Below, in pieces: positions 46,976-59,829 of a stretch of 64,000 nt of DNA. Source of the stretch: Diorhabda sublineata (Eukaryota > Arthropoda > Insecta > Coleoptera > Chrysomelidae); NCBI RefSeq assembly GCF_026230105.1, contig NC_079476.1:29254559-29318558 (forward strand), given 5' to 3'. The notes below the pieces were generated by a model. That model worked only from the letters and a program-made list of their open reading frames with translations, made no database searches and had not been told where the DNA came from. The position numbers were made by a program, and so were the translations under genes. The number at the start of each line of letters is the position of its first letter. Positions within the stretch are counted from its first letter, which is position 1.

Positions 46976-48089
46976 AAGGTAAATGTTTTTGTCCTGTTCA
47001 ATGTACCGGGTTCTTCACTATACAGATATAGAATTATTTCATAAAAAGGAATATAAACAGTATAGATCACATATTAAATGCAACTGTTTGAGTGTATATT
47101 TTTCTTTATTAAAATATCAAGAGCGTCAAATTATGCTGAAAACTTGGTATTCACTCATAACATTGATTTGTTGCTAACTATTATTGGAAACTTGTGAGAG
47201 AATTGTTCGAATATTTTTATAAAATGTGTTCTTTGGCAAGAAAATGAAAGGTAAAAGTTTGCTTTATTAACTGTCTCAATGCTGTATACATTTTAGTCCT
47301 GAATGTAAACAATATTGTCATGAATTCTTCTCGTTATTTCCGCGGTACGTTTGACAACTCTGAAAGGTTATAATTTTTCATGAATTTGTTGATATAGCAT
47401 TTTTATACTTATTTATACTTATTAAGAATGTTGCGCCCCAATTGAGAAAAGGGGAATCAATTGTTATTTTAAATTTTAATTTATGATTTTCGCGAACTGT
47501 GTCAAACCACAATTTGAATGTATTTCACCATCAAATTGATTAAAAAATAAATGGAATGTCTACTATATTAAATCTAGAATTCAGTCACGTTATACAATGA
47601 AAATTGGTAATATTAGTTCCATGTATCTGCTATTTTCTTTTGATTTGTATACAAAACTCTCATTTGTTCAGGATAAAACAGCACCACTGCATAATCTGAA
47701 AAACTTTTTTTAATTTACTTCAATTTCGGAAATAGAACTCATGTTTGTAGTAAAAAAACAATGAATATACTCTTAAATCTGAAATACTACATTCTGCACA
47801 CTATCATGACTGGTTTTGCACAATGTTACCTAGATGACATAAACTGACATACCACACCTATCATGAGGAATCTAAGTTATCACAAATCAGATATTCATAT
47901 TTTATCTTGGATAGTACCATCTTCCAAACACAGATTTTAATTTTCTTTTCTCTAATACTTTCTGTGTTAAAAATTTTCTAAGTGAAAAACTTTTGAGGTC
48001 TGTTTTTAACTTTGTCTTTTAACACGGTAGAGGTGAAGGCTTGTTGGGAAAAGTATTTTAGTACCTCTTTTATAGGATAATCAATCTCC
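46976..48089. other. No recognised feature
   Basis: AT-rich spacer. It contains a 64-codon Lys/Tyr/Cys-containing frame (46983-47177, +) without motif. Confidence 0.35.
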
Positions 48090-48720
48090 ATTGATTAGTA
48101 TACAAATGATACTGAAAGAGTATGATGTCCAAAAGAGACGGTTACTCAAAAAACTTAAAAAAGTGTTGAAAATCATGATGGAACACTGTAAAGTGAAATT
48201 TAGAGAGATGCTAGTTTATCACGAAGTTATCTTATGGGAGTTACATGATAATTTGAGCATGAATATAATTAGTTGCAAATAGATTCATGTTTTTCACGAT
48301 TCAACCTATACAGCGCTGAATTGATGACCAGAGTGTTAAAGCTGTCTAGATAAAGTAAAGAGAAATTGCAGCGTCGATATGTGACCATGAATGAAACATG
48401 GATTTATTAACATAAACTTATATCAAAACAGAGTGGATTGGATTCAGCGAAATTCGATAAAATAAAAATAATATTAGTTATTGTACATCATTGGACCGAT
48501 TGTCACAGGGAATCACTCAAAAATAGGTTGCATACGATGAGGAAAAAATTTCTTTCACCAATGCAATTTCCTTGACACAATTTGATATAAACGATAATTA
48601 AATGTATTGAATTGATCAGCGGTTAGACTCTGCACTCACCATATTCTCCTGATCTGGCCTCTAGCGACTAATGTCTGGTTTGAGTTTAGAGAATAGAAAT
48701 ATTAAAAAGTTAGCAAATCA
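48090..48720 (+). pseudogene. Mariner transposase relic
   Basis: The + strand gives a degraded second HTH (VYHEVILWELHDNLSMN), then LQRRYVTMNETWIY (first catalytic residue region; family DETW is NETW here, so that aspartate is lost). A middle region without clear motif follows, then LHSPYSPDLASSD, which holds the third aspartate region (YSPDLA-x-SD). Stops and frameshifts throughout. It is a different mariner subfamily from the ones at 39.0 and 46.2 kb, judged by RRYVTMDETW. Confidence 0.65.
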
Positions 48721-49412
48721 AGATAGAAATTGAAACGGATTTTGAAAGCAAATAAAAATCGTCGTAACAAAATATACGGAAATGTTCGGGCAAAATAATG
48801 AAGATTTTTGCATACAGTAATCTCAGCAAAAGCATTCCGAAGGTGGCAACATAATAGGATAGATTCTGGGATAAACACAAAAAATTATCATTGTACATAA
48901 TTTGACAGATTGGGAAGATAATAATAAAGAATTTTAAAAATGATTGTCAACATCCTCAGCGAATACTGGTTTTTTTCAGACTTGAAAAGAAATATTAACT
49001 AGATGAGGTAGTATTTTCGGAAACAAAAACCAGTTTCGACAAAAAATAAAAATCTTCTATAAAAACGGTATAGGGATCTTGGAGATTGAGAAATTGTATA
49101 ACTCTTCTAATAGATGCTAGAAAAACTGTTTTTTATGACGGGAAAAACTTTGCATTTTTGCTGTTTTATGAAATCATTTTTTCCCGGGAAAACAATGAGT
49201 ACTTTTTACTCGAATATTGTATAAACACTTGAGCAACGGTAGATTTTATTATATAATAAAGTTTCCTTTATATCAAAAGTAAAATTACAACAGTCGAATT
49301 TTCTTGTTTTGGAATTATATTTGTTTTTTATTTCTTTATTATTGGATAGTGAAATAGTTTTAATCATTGAATAATTAGATCACAAAACTGAAATAACAGC
49401 TATTTGATTACC
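48721..49412. other. No recognised feature
   Basis: AT-rich spacer between two elements. Confidence 0.3.
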
Positions 49413-49435
49413 TTAACAGTTTCTTTAGAAACGCA

Positions 49436-49477
49436 GGTCTAATTGTCGCTATAAGTGGTCTAATTGTGGCTATAAGT
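49436..49477. repeat. 21-bp tandem doublet
   Basis: GGTCTAATTGTCGCTATAAG and GGTCTAATTGTGGCTATAAG, each followed by T, differ at one base. They lie just inside the presumed left end of the piggyBac-like element and may be subterminal binding-site repeats. Confidence 0.85.
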
Positions 49478-49639
49478 GATAGGCGTTTTGTCATGATATC
49501 ATGAATAAGTTAACTGCCACTTAGCGCAGACGCATATCAAAGCTATTGATTTGAATATACATAAGTTTCAAAAGTATCTTTATTCGAATAAAAAACAACA
49601 TTTTTATCTTAATGCAACCTAAATTTAAGTATTTTCATT

Positions 49640-51420
49640 TCTCTGGTGCCCCTCCTCAAAAAATCTGGGTCATAAAGCTAGTTTCCCCATTCATCCTTTG
49701 CTACTTTTCCTGCGCTGATTGTTCATAGTGCATAACTTGCATTTAAAAAAAAACGATTTCTCTCCAGATTTTGGCCCAGGTACTCCCGGAATTTTCTCTG
49801 GCCAGTGAATCTCATTTTTTTTAGGAATAGTGTTATCCTCCTATTCGGCATATTCATGTCTTCTATATATAATTATTATTTCTGCTTTTCCTTACCAAGT
49901 CTTTTCCTTCTATATTTTCCGATAAGCCTATTAAATCTTTGATCGAACTATCTCAGAAATCTAAAAGGGTGTACTTTCTGGAATCTGCTTCACAATGTTT
50001 TCTATACAAAAAATACATTCCACACTGATACATTCAAAAGATAAAAAAGTACTCTCTTATACCAGCGTATGGTTTTCCGTGGAGAAGAGTATGTTGATGT
50101 CATTTCATCACAGCGATTAACTCCTGACATATGCTCGTTTTAGGTCACGACTTCTTCTAGTTTTATCTGTTCTTTACCAAATCTGTTTTTGAATGTTACC
50201 AAACGGGGATGATTTCTAATTGTTATCATTAAAAGGTCTTTCTATTTCGAAACATATATCTGTCTTTTTCGTACCCAGTAACGTTCACCTTTTTTTTAAT
50301 TTCAGCTGAACAAGTTGGTTGAGATTTTTTTTTCGATTAGCTCTGAGCGTTTCCGTGGTATGTGTCTTGAGGTTTAGGAGCTTTTCTGAGAAATCAACGC
50401 TGTTGTAATAGTTATCTATTAATAACTCGAGCCCTTTCATCAAATAAGGTCTCAACACTAAAGCATTTGTTTTAGTGGTATCAGTGTCTAAATTTGGGTA
50501 CCACTATACATTTCCATATTGAGTACATAACCATCAGAAGTAGTAAGCTCAATAAACTTGATACCATATCTACTTTTTTTTTTCTTTTATATAGGCCCTC
50601 GTCTACCTCGAAAATGCAAAAGACTTTCGTCCAAAGATAATTCTTTACTGGGAGCATAAGTACCTTGAAACTGTAAAATTAGCATTTCAATAAAATTTTG
50701 AACTTTATCCCTACGTTTGCCATTTGAGGAGAGAAGCATAACTTTCTCATAATCTGCTCAAAACGCCTTGCGGATATAACTAATCTAAATATAGGATGAA
50801 AGTATATGGAATCAGAGTACAAAAAATAAACTCTCATATTTTTGTAGAGATCAGCCCTTGAAGCAGGTATCAACCCAAAAACCATTTCATCTCTTCTACT
50901 GAAATTGTTCGAAATGTTGCATTCCTACTGTAATTTGTTTTTGGCCTGTTATTTTTGACTAAAGCGCATGCGTAAATATTAGAGCATTCTACTATGTATT
51001 TCATAATATCAGGCAAAAAGAGCTTTTCTAAAGCATCCAAAGGTGTACAATCCTCAAGATCAATTTTCAAACGATTGTTTGTATCATCAAAATTTCAATC
51101 TGGAATTGGACTGACTGTTTCCTCCCATTTACTCCCTTCTTCGTCAGAGGGTTGCCGATGTGCTGGTGATATTGAATAGATATCAAGATTTATACCATTT
51201 TGCGTGTCACTTGGGTTATTTTCTTTGGATCAGATTCGTTCTTCTACAGATTCTGAGGATTATGGTCATAGTTTTCATCTGAACCATATTCACCATCGTC
51301 TTCAAATTCGTCTTCTTCTTCTCCCGACGGTATTTCTCGTGGTATTCGCACATTGGAGGGGATACAATCTATAAACGGGACACTAGATTTTACTAATTTG
51401 TTCCTTTTGTGGTAGTAGCG
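49640..51420 (-). pseudogene. piggyBac-like transposase, broken
   Basis: This would be a DDD transposase that excises and integrates at TTAA. Minus-strand order: an acidic N-terminal segment (GEEEDEFEDDGEYGSDENYD), DCTPLDALEKLFLPDIMKYI, EEMKWFLG, then SARRFEQIMRKLCFS. LSLDESLLHFRGR carries the first catalytic D. After a shift come SRYGIKFIELTTSDGYVLNM and LLIDNYYNSVDFSEKLL with the second D. VNRCDEMTS carries the third D, then SSPRKTIRWYKRVLFYLLNV. The C-terminus has CKLCTMNNQRRKSS, the start of the Cys-rich finger. At least six frameshifts or stops are present. Typical family length is near 570-600 codons, and the relic spans about that. Confidence 0.85.
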
Positions 51421-51567
51421 TCGGCTATAAACTACATGAAAATTTAAACGCCGCTCGGCGTAGTGTCCATAGTCTAGATAGGAATTTTGACGCCGTGATG
51501 CATACTGTTCCAGTTAACGGAACTCGATCAAACGCTGTACGGCGTCTACTATCCGTGAACGTGTTAA

Positions 51568-52917
51568 TATCAAATTATCGTTTTACCCGTCACAGAAAAA
51601 AACGACACGACAATACAACCTCAAGCTAAAATCTAGTACATTTTCCCCTGTATACATTTATCAGAAAAATCATGGATGTAAGTTAGAGTTACACAAAATC
51701 TAAATATTACGACCCTGAGAGTAATGATAATTCTATATTAGCTATTTACTTAGTAGGAGGTATATGAAGATACAATTTGTATTTATTTCCTATACTAACA
51801 GTATCTCCAGTAGACCAGAAAATTTTTCTTAGATTATAAATTTAAGTTTCGATAGTTTTAAATTTAAGACATTTACGTTTGAATTTTCTATCCTTCTACA
51901 CTTTTTTATGCAGCACTATTCCCTAATAACTTCTTTGCAGCTCAATTAGTCGCAAATGTCTCCATTCTTATATTAATTATATCTTCGTACAAATTACTTA
52001 CACTAGATGGAAGATCTCTAATATCTATGAGGATTTCTTCTCATTAAATTTTCTCGTTAGTAGATATATGAAGTATTTCAAGTCAATGTCATCGAATTAG
52101 AGTCGAATGAAGAATTCTGAAAATTATTTGTAACTTATTATCATAAATAGTATAACAATAATCAGAATTAGACTAAACCATTACGGGCATATACATAATT
52201 GTACTATGTCGAATAGTCGACGTTTCTATTATATATCAAACAAATCTCCTTTCCTTGCCAAAGGTTATGATTTTATTACGTTTTTGTTAATACAAATTGT
52301 GTAGGTATATTTTGAGAGAGAAAAAGGCAATGATTTTCTCAAAATGTATATACGAATTTTCAGTTTTTTAATTTAATGTATTTTTTGTTTACTTATTTAT
52401 CATTTTTTCTTCACGTTTTGTTGATAAAGCTTAATTCTAACTAGAATAGTGATCATTTCATAAACCATTCGTTCCATTGTTTGTTTGTTGTTCTTTGACC
52501 CACACTTATTATTACGTGATATGGTCAAAATATTTACTTCCAAAATAGTCTACCACAAGAGACCTAACAAGTTATATTCATAAACATTTTTACCATTAAT
52601 TTTTTCACTACATTTGCAAACTTTTGATTTATGTAATTTGTTCTATGTCGAAGAAAATGAACAATAACATTATCCAAATTAACTAGTATAATTCTAAATT
52701 GATTATATTTGTTGGAAAAACAGATTTTTCATTTGATCACTAAGTTCAAACACATATATGTCACAATGACATTATTTTTGTTCTTTAAAAATTATAAATA
52801 ATACTATACGTTTTCTACTTAATTTCACGATATCTATTTGTTATAAAATCTCTTGTGGTGGACAAAAAACCTTTTGTTAGTGCACAAAATTTAAAAAGAG
52901 CACGCTAACCCTGACAG
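51568..52917. other. No recognised feature
   Basis: AT-rich DNA with no open frame of interest. Confidence 0.35.
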
Positions 52918-53167
52918 GCTGTGTTTCCAAACTATAGGTGGAAGATTATTGTCGAAGACCGCTGCACTCAAGGTGACATTGACATTGTGTGTGAGGCCGC
53001 GTCAGACAGACAGATAAGAAGCTAAAGGAATATTTAAAAGGAGTGTTAAAGGATACCTAGGGAGGTGTCCACTGTAGTTTGGAACACAGCCATGGTATCC
53101 TTGCCTCCCAGGTACTAGTAGGAGCTGGCGAGTTTCTTTTGTCTGTGCTGTCTGCTGGCTGCCGCTT
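52918..53167. other. GC-rich nested inverted repeat / hairpin block
   Basis: A compact block clearly richer in GC than everything around it. Three inverted pairs are visible. GGCTGTGTTTCCAAACTA at 52918 pairs with the inverse near 53078-53094. GGCCGCGTCAGACAGACAGA at 52994 pairs with TTTGTCTGTGCTGTCTGC near 53137 onward. TACCTAGGGAGG at 53065 pairs with CCTCCCAGGTA near 53115. The inner pair forms a hairpin of about 60 nt whose loop side includes CTGT/ACAG. It could be a precursor-like structured RNA, a small foldback transposon, or both. I match it to no known microRNA. Confidence 0.4.
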
Positions 53168-54754
53168 TATAGCTTATGCATGTTTCACTGGCCAGATGTA
53201 TGCATGTTAATGTTGAATATTTGCATTGAGTATACTGGGTGTTCAAAACAATTCTATTAGATTCTCGAATAAGTATTACTTTTTCAGTAGATTGTTGATT
53301 AAAACATAAATGTAAATATATTATTAATTAAATATAACACAGTCAAATATGTTATTTATATCAAAATAACCTCACATATTTCATAGTAAATCAGACCAGA
53401 GATGGTTGACTAGCTTAGTATTAATTCAATTGACTACTATATTTATATACAAGGATGGACAAAATAGAGAAGCTCTGATAATCATATCAATATTGATAGT
53501 GTAAATTTAATAAAGATTTCAGAAAACATTAAAAAAATTTTCAAATACAGGGTATGATTTCTGAAATTATATGAGATTTCACAGAAAAAACGTGGGCTCA
53601 TAAAAGGCATAATTTTGTAGGAACACAGACACAGATAGATTGTTTTTCTTCTTATATCTTTAGTCAACCCCATCCACGGTTTTCCCTTATTCAACCACAG
53701 CATGGTCCTTACAACATATTTATAATAAACGATACTTGCTGCCCGTAAAAAATGGAAATAGCAGCATAACTGTAGACAATAACTATATGCGATAATAACT
53801 GGAATTTATTATCTGTAGGGTGTTTTAAAAAAAAAGTACAACCTCTCTAGGATAAGTAGAAAATTGTCTTTATGATAGGTAGAACTTTAAAAAATATTTG
53901 CGATTTGCTTTGTAACAAATTATCGTAACACTATCAGTATTGAAGGTAAAGGGCGCTAAAAAATGTTTAGACATTGAACGAATCCAGATATTGCCTGGTA
54001 TTAACCACCCCGTACAATCCTTTCAATCATGGTTTGGAAATTAAAATTAAAAATCGAAGGACCACCGGATCCCTCCGGAGCATAAAGTAATCGAAGCTAA
54101 TAGTTATAAATCATAAATAAATAAAAAAAGCTCAAAAATTAAAGTTCAAGGATCACTTAACATAAAGGGGTTTGCAACGCTGCGTTTCTCAAGAAGTGCC
54201 GGCTATCACATATAATAATTTTAACAAAAAAAAATCACTGCTTGACTCAACAAACAGGAATTATCCCTTTCATTAATTTTAAGTTTAAACTATTTGAGAT
54301 AACTAATATAAGCAATATATTGAGAACTAGCATAGCGTCAATGAACGCTGCTAGTTTCTCTTGCCCACCTCTGAAGAACTATTATCTATGCTACATCTAA
54401 ACTACCAATTTTGGCGATATGTACCATACTCTATTGTTTAAGACTAAAATCTGGCGCATTTAAGCTGATTGCAAGGTCTTTGACCATACTCGTTCCGAAG
54501 ATGCAACAGCTCGAAAAATTATAAATTTGATTTCTCTCATAATGTTGATGTTTTTTTTAAAACACATTGTTTATGATTTTGCCGAAACTACTGGTTACTA
54601 ATTTAAGATTAAATTTATTGATCAACAATAGTAATATGTCGGTATAATATTGAGTTGTTAATTACACAAACAATTTTAAAAATTGAATTCAAATGAAGTA
54701 TGAGAACATAAAGTCAAATTCAATTAAAGTGAATAAATTAAAGTATATCATATA

Positions 54755-54805
<51 letters not shown>

Positions 54806-55689
54806 CTTTTAAATTTCCAAGTAGAATGTGACTAACTTTAAATAAGTGTTGGTAATGTGAATTGTGAATCTCACCGCACACAAGTAATTTGCATTATAGA
54901 TGTTGAACCTACCTCCTTGCGGAAATGTCGCCTCTTCCATTAAAACATTACATTCTAAAAAATTTGGATTGAAAGTTGTTGGTTCTTGTAATATTTGACA
55001 CAAATTTACTCAAACTTCACTCTTCTAGAAAACTTCTAGATTCTGTAAAACTCGTCATAGCTGCATAGTATAGCTACAATTAGGTTGACAAAATTTGATC
55101 TTACAAATAACATTCAAAAAACTAATTATTGTTAATTTGTCCTCGTAACTAACCATATATGACACTCATGTTATCTCAATTTCAATTATACACAGTATGA
55201 AGTTTTGCCGATAGTATTTTTGTGTTGTAGTATTTATTGATGTTTGAGTGGAAATTTTGATTAATAAATAATCCTTTTCCCCGGTATGTTCAATTCCACG
55301 AGTAATGGACCCTCAAATGCGTATGATGCCCATTATAAAGAAGTTATAGACGCGTTGCCTTACCTTTTCTCGACACGTAAAGTTCAGGTGGAATAGAGTT
55401 TTTATATCGTTTATCGAAACTTAAACAACTGTGAATGTGGCTTGGAAACCGTGCCTGTGGTATTATCAAAAAATTTCGTATCCATTCTTTAAATATTGAT
55501 ATGCTTTTTGCTGAGAGTTTCATACAGACATAACATGTAATTTACCTCTACAACCAATTCGTTTTAGTGGCAATAGCGCCTTGGTTGAGATTTCCACAGC
55601 GTCCATAAACTGCTGTATGAAACAGGCAAAGAAGAATATAATAGAAAAACCATTTTTATAAAAAAATAATCAATTATTAAATAAAAAGC
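53168..55689. other. No recognised feature except one microsatellite
   Basis: AT-rich. Frames at 53482-53703 and 54809-55003 (-) have no motif. Confidence 0.35.
54756..54802. repeat. (TA)n microsatellite
   Basis: About 23 uninterrupted TA units. Confidence 0.95.
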
Positions 55690-55985
55690 TAATACCATTT
55701 GAGTTCGAACTCTTTTATCTTATTAAGATCGATAATAGTAGTAATTTCATTTGAGATTGACAAAGTTGTCAAGTTTTTTATGGTAAACACTCGAGTAGTT
55801 GAACTTCTGTAGGTTGTAGAGTTATGTGCCTTGGTAGCTGATTCCATACGCTTGCACTTCTCCAAAGAAAGGAGTCCCGATATATTCATGTTCTGGGCGT
55901 CTGCACGCGAACTCGGTGTTTGTGAGCCACGTCTACCAGTCGAGTAGGTGTTGCAAGTTTATCAGTCTAAATTAAGATATTACTG
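55690..55985 (-). pseudogene. Non-LTR retrotransposon C-terminal fragment
   Basis: Minus-strand reading gives KHRVRVQTPRT, a stop, then YRDSFLWRSASVWNQLPRHI and TLQPTEVQ. It follows the C-terminal landmark of many jockey/CR1-like elements (R-x-R-T-x-x-Y-x-x-SF-x-x-R-x-x-x-x-WN-x-LP). It is truncated just after. No RT domain is adjacent. Confidence 0.65.
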
Positions 55986-58149
55986 ATCGCAGATAGATTT
56001 CTTCATCTTCTCAAAAAAACTCTGGATACAGTTCCTCTAAGTTATGATCTTTGAAACATTCAAAATAAAATTATTTGAATGCTAAAACTCTTTGTGAATT
56101 AACGAATAAGAAGGCTTTGCATTCTACCCCAAAGCCGCGCAGCCACTGTGCATTTAGAGAATTATCAATAAAACTGAGCATTATAAATATGAATAATAAT
56201 AAAAAGGATAAGAATAATTACATGATATAATGAAGATTCATCTTTATGGTTCTTGAAGTATTCAAGAGCACGTTTGTTATTTAATGGATGGATGACAAAA
56301 ATTTTACGTTGAGTACTTCACAAGTTTTGCAATACCTGAACGTTCAATAGATTAACAGTGAAACTAGTTATTGGTGTATGTACTAATGTAAACACGTTAA
56401 GTCTATAATAATATACTCCATAATTAATATAATACCCCACTTAAGTCAATAATTAGATATGGAATTTGATTCTGTAGATGAGAATACAATAAAGCGATAG
56501 TCAATGGGACATTGTTAACATTTAGAAATGTCCAATTAATTTCTCAATATACGAAGACTATTCAGAAAAAAAGGGAAGTTTTCAAAGGAAGTAGAGCAAA
56601 TTGAAGTATTTATCATAAATCAAACACCTGTGATATCTTATTTCGATATATTACTCAGGTAATGGACATAAAAAATTTTCCTCTTTTCCCTATCAAAACC
56701 GTTTTTTTAAACCAACCAATTTTCTTAATACAATATTTCTTTCAAACTTATCACTATACGCAAGGTCTAATTGCTTAATTCTTTCCAATATTCGTACTGC
56801 TTGGTGATTGTCCAGCAGTTGCAGGGCTTCAGGTTTGTCACATACATGTGGACTGGCTTCATGCTTACCATCAAAAATATTTTTATTTCGTCTTCAACTC
56901 TTGAGATACCTGAATCTTGTTGGGTATACTTTGTATTGAAAAAATGAATGCTCTTTATATTAATGTCCTATGTGTATTCTCAAAGATGGATTCCATAGTA
57001 TTCTATTGTATATTCAAATTTATTCATATACCTATAATTGTTGGCCTAATAACCAGTTATAATGACCATATTTTAATCCTACAAATCATTTTTTTTTACA
57101 TTTAATCATGAAATTACATGTACAGATTTCTATTTGTTTCCTATTTTTCGCAATTTTGATTTGGTACTACAGTAGAATTTCTTCTATATCAGGAATATTA
57201 CTGGTAAAGAGATGAATATAGAGAATGAGTTCTCATATACATTTGGTTTAATTTTGAGTATTGGTTATTTCCTTTTTAACTCTAAATAATATTGTTTTGG
57301 TCACATCTTTAGTTTTTGTGTCAAGTTCTAACAAGGACACTGTTTTCTCTCCTAGTGCACGTTCTATTATATCTAGAAGATGGTTAAAAATAGGTTCAAA
57401 CATTAAATTATTCACAAAAATGATAGAGTGATTGTCAGTAAGGCGGAATAAGTTTTTTCTTGCGATTTATACCTTAATGGTAATTAGACGAGAGAGAACG
57501 CATGTAAATAATCGATGAATGCCCTACAGTGTTTCGACATCCTAAGTTTAATGTTGAGAAAGCTACTTGAACTCTGTTCTACAAAATCTGTGAATGAATC
57601 TAGTTAAAATTATTCCCAAAAGTTATATTTCAGTCGTTGTGACATATGAAGCAAGCTTAAGTCTTTTGTTGAATTTGCTCTTTCGAATAAGTTGTAACAG
57701 GATTTCCTCGGTTTTTACTGTGTTAATTGTTGGATATTTTACACTTTACTCACTGGTAAAATAATAATTTTTGATAGAAACACATAATAAAAGTACAAAG
57801 TGAACAATTTCGGTTGAAAAAAGCGAAATTAATGTATCATATTGCAGATCAGAAATTAGAAACCTCATCATTTCATTCATAATTACAAATTTTGGAGGGA
57901 AATACCATTTTTTTATCTGTATTATACAAAATCTTTATTTACTATATAATGCTCGAAATTTATATCGATTTGTTCCGCCCATGACCCATTTATAAATCAA
58001 AACCATTATAATCATTACGTCATATTGTAACCTGTCAAGTATCGAATAACGGTAGAAACTGGCAAGCCTGATTGTATTTCAGAAACCCGATTTAGAGTAA
58101 AATCTAAAGTATCACATTAGTAAAAAAATGTAAGTTTGCATACGATAAA
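55986..58149. other. Mostly featureless AT-rich stretch
   Basis: Only the unidentified minus-strand frame at 56692-56893 is worth noting. Confidence 0.35.
56692..56893 (-). other. Unidentified open segment
   Basis: Minus-strand frame of about 66 codons without a Met start. It contains GKHEASPHVCDKPEALQLLD, then NHQAVRILERIKQLDLAYSD and KFERNIVLRKLVGLKKRF before the stop. It is amphipathic and Leu-rich with balanced charge, unlike the Phe/Ile/Asn-rich chance frames around it. It could be a fragment of an unrecognised element or an exon. No convincing splice borders were found. Confidence 0.25.
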
Positions 58150-58880
58150 CAGTCGTATTTAGACAAAGGTGCATCCACACTCATATATGTTAAAAAATTC
58201 CATGATATCGTTTTGCAACATCAGTTTGTGGCTATTAGACAATCAGTTGAAAATAGTGGTCTCTCATACTATGTGGTACACAGTATATTTACGGCCCAAC
58301 TGATCATGAAAAAATTGTACGCACTATTTTTACCACGAATGTTTACAGATGTACTCAAGCCAACTTGAGAAGAAATTTGCAGTTCTTTTGTAATACAGTA
58401 TAGACACTACAAAAAAATCTTTACAATGGATGAGTCATGGATTCCAACACTATGAATTGAAACTAGAATGGATAGTTGAAAGTGGAAACATCGTGTTTCC
58501 CAAGAAATTGGAGATTTCGTTTACACAAGGCATCATTTTAGTATCCAAAATTACGTGTGGTGATAAAAGAAAGATAAGTAAGTCGCGCAAAGGTGTTCTC
58601 TTGCATCAGGTGATCTCACCTAGTCCCAGGTTAGCTGTGAGAATAGCCGTAGTATCTCAGACAGACTCCGAAATACCGCAGCCCTTATCACATACTCCAA
58701 ATCTGCTCCCCACCTTTTATCGGTTTACTTAAACACTAGCTTGTTGAGCCGATTTCGGATAATGAAGTCATGTGTGTGGTAAATTAATGGTTTGCAGAGG
58801 CTGGAAAATCTTTTTTTGAGACACATTTGATATACTATGACATCGATTCGTTGATATTAATGGAGAGGACCAAGCAAATG
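58150..58880 (+). pseudogene. Mariner transposase relic
   Basis: The + strand gives VLQHQFVAIRQSVENSGLS, then VVHSIFTAQLIMKKLYALFL and PRMFTDVLK, matching the second HTH and linker (SV-x-x-IL-x-x-x-L-x-M-x-K-x-x-ARWVPR-x-LT). Next is IFTMDESWIPTL with the first catalytic D kept (MDESW). After a gap without motif, NEVMCVVN, a stop, WFAEAGKSFFE resembles the C-terminal region before the end. The middle and last aspartates are not visible. The second half of this call is weak. Confidence 0.55.
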
Positions 58881-59129
58881 GATGGAATCTCATCTGTATC
58901 CCGGATACAATCATTGTGGCACATAATCCCGAATCCATGTCCATGTAATCACTTGAAAACATATTAAAATAGATTAAGGAGAATAAAATTAAGTGTTAAG
59001 TCAGTATTAAAACAGATCAACCTAATCTGACTATTTGAGGATCGATATCAATAATTGGCATCAAATAACATATTTTTGTGCAATCATTGCTAGTTATAAT
59101 TGCTTAAAATAAAATTAAATATCATAAAA

Positions 59130-59200
<71 letters not shown>

Positions 59201-59566
59201 AGAAATATTATCCAATATTTCTGCAATTTTTTGACATAATTAAGTCAATTTCAATTTGTACAGTATTATTTTATCGGTAGAATAATGATCAGTCGATGAA
59301 TATAACTTTGAGTAAGTTCGTTAGAAACAAATTAATCGTTAAAAAAAGAAAAAACTAATGTAATTATCCTAATTGTTCCGAACTGTTCGAAAGATGAATG
59401 GAGCGATGAAACTTCTCTGACAATCAACTTACTTTATTCGATTACAAAAAGAATCAACTCATTTATCAATTTTTTACAATCGTGTATTTTAACGAGTTGC
59501 ATATGTAGAGGAATTCTTCTGAAATGAATATAATATCAACTATTAATTCCCATTTTGTTGCAGTTA
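58881..59566. other. AT-rich spacer with a microsatellite
   Basis: No coding signal. Confidence 0.35.
59132..59194. repeat. (TA)n microsatellite
   Basis: About 31 uninterrupted TA units, followed by a few more AT-rich bases. Confidence 0.95.
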
Positions 59567-59646
59567 ATGGAGTTGCGTACAAAATTATCCGGATAAAGAT
59601 ATATTTTTTGATTAATTAACAAATAACGAAGGTAAACTTGGAAAAG

Positions 59647-59688
59647 TATATATATATATATATATATAGTTACATATAATTGATTAAT

Positions 59689-59760
<72 letters not shown>

Positions 59761-59829
59761 TATGCATATATAGAGTTCTTATTTTGCTATTAAACCATGT
59801 AATTAATCAATTATATGTAACTATATATA
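59647..59829. repeat. 33-bp perfect inverted repeat around (TA)n
   Basis: Arm 59661-59693 and arm 59797-59829 are exact reverse complements over 33 bases, with core ATGTAATTAATCAATTATAT. About 100 bp, mostly (TA)n plus a short unique piece, lie between them. An additional TA run (59647-59668) merges with the left arm. Confidence 0.85.

Larger units (their letters stand above)
49413..51567 (-). mobile_element. piggyBac-like element (extent inferred)
   Basis: TTAACACGTTCACGG, read on minus from 51567, is a typical piggyBac-like tip with its TTAA target. At 49413 the + strand starts TTAACAGTTT, sharing TTAACA, and is the best candidate for the other end. The distance (about 2.15 kb) is somewhat short for the superfamily. 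A broken transposase on the minus strand fills the interior. GACGCCG/ACGCCGC-type motifs cluster at 51430-51550 and a 21-bp doublet lies at 49436, both in subterminal positions. Confidence 0.55.

Noticed and set aside
52915..52960. miR-7-like string in the GC-rich block
   Set aside because: TGGAAGATTATTGTC shares only the first seven bases with miR-7, and the surrounding fold is not that of its precursor.
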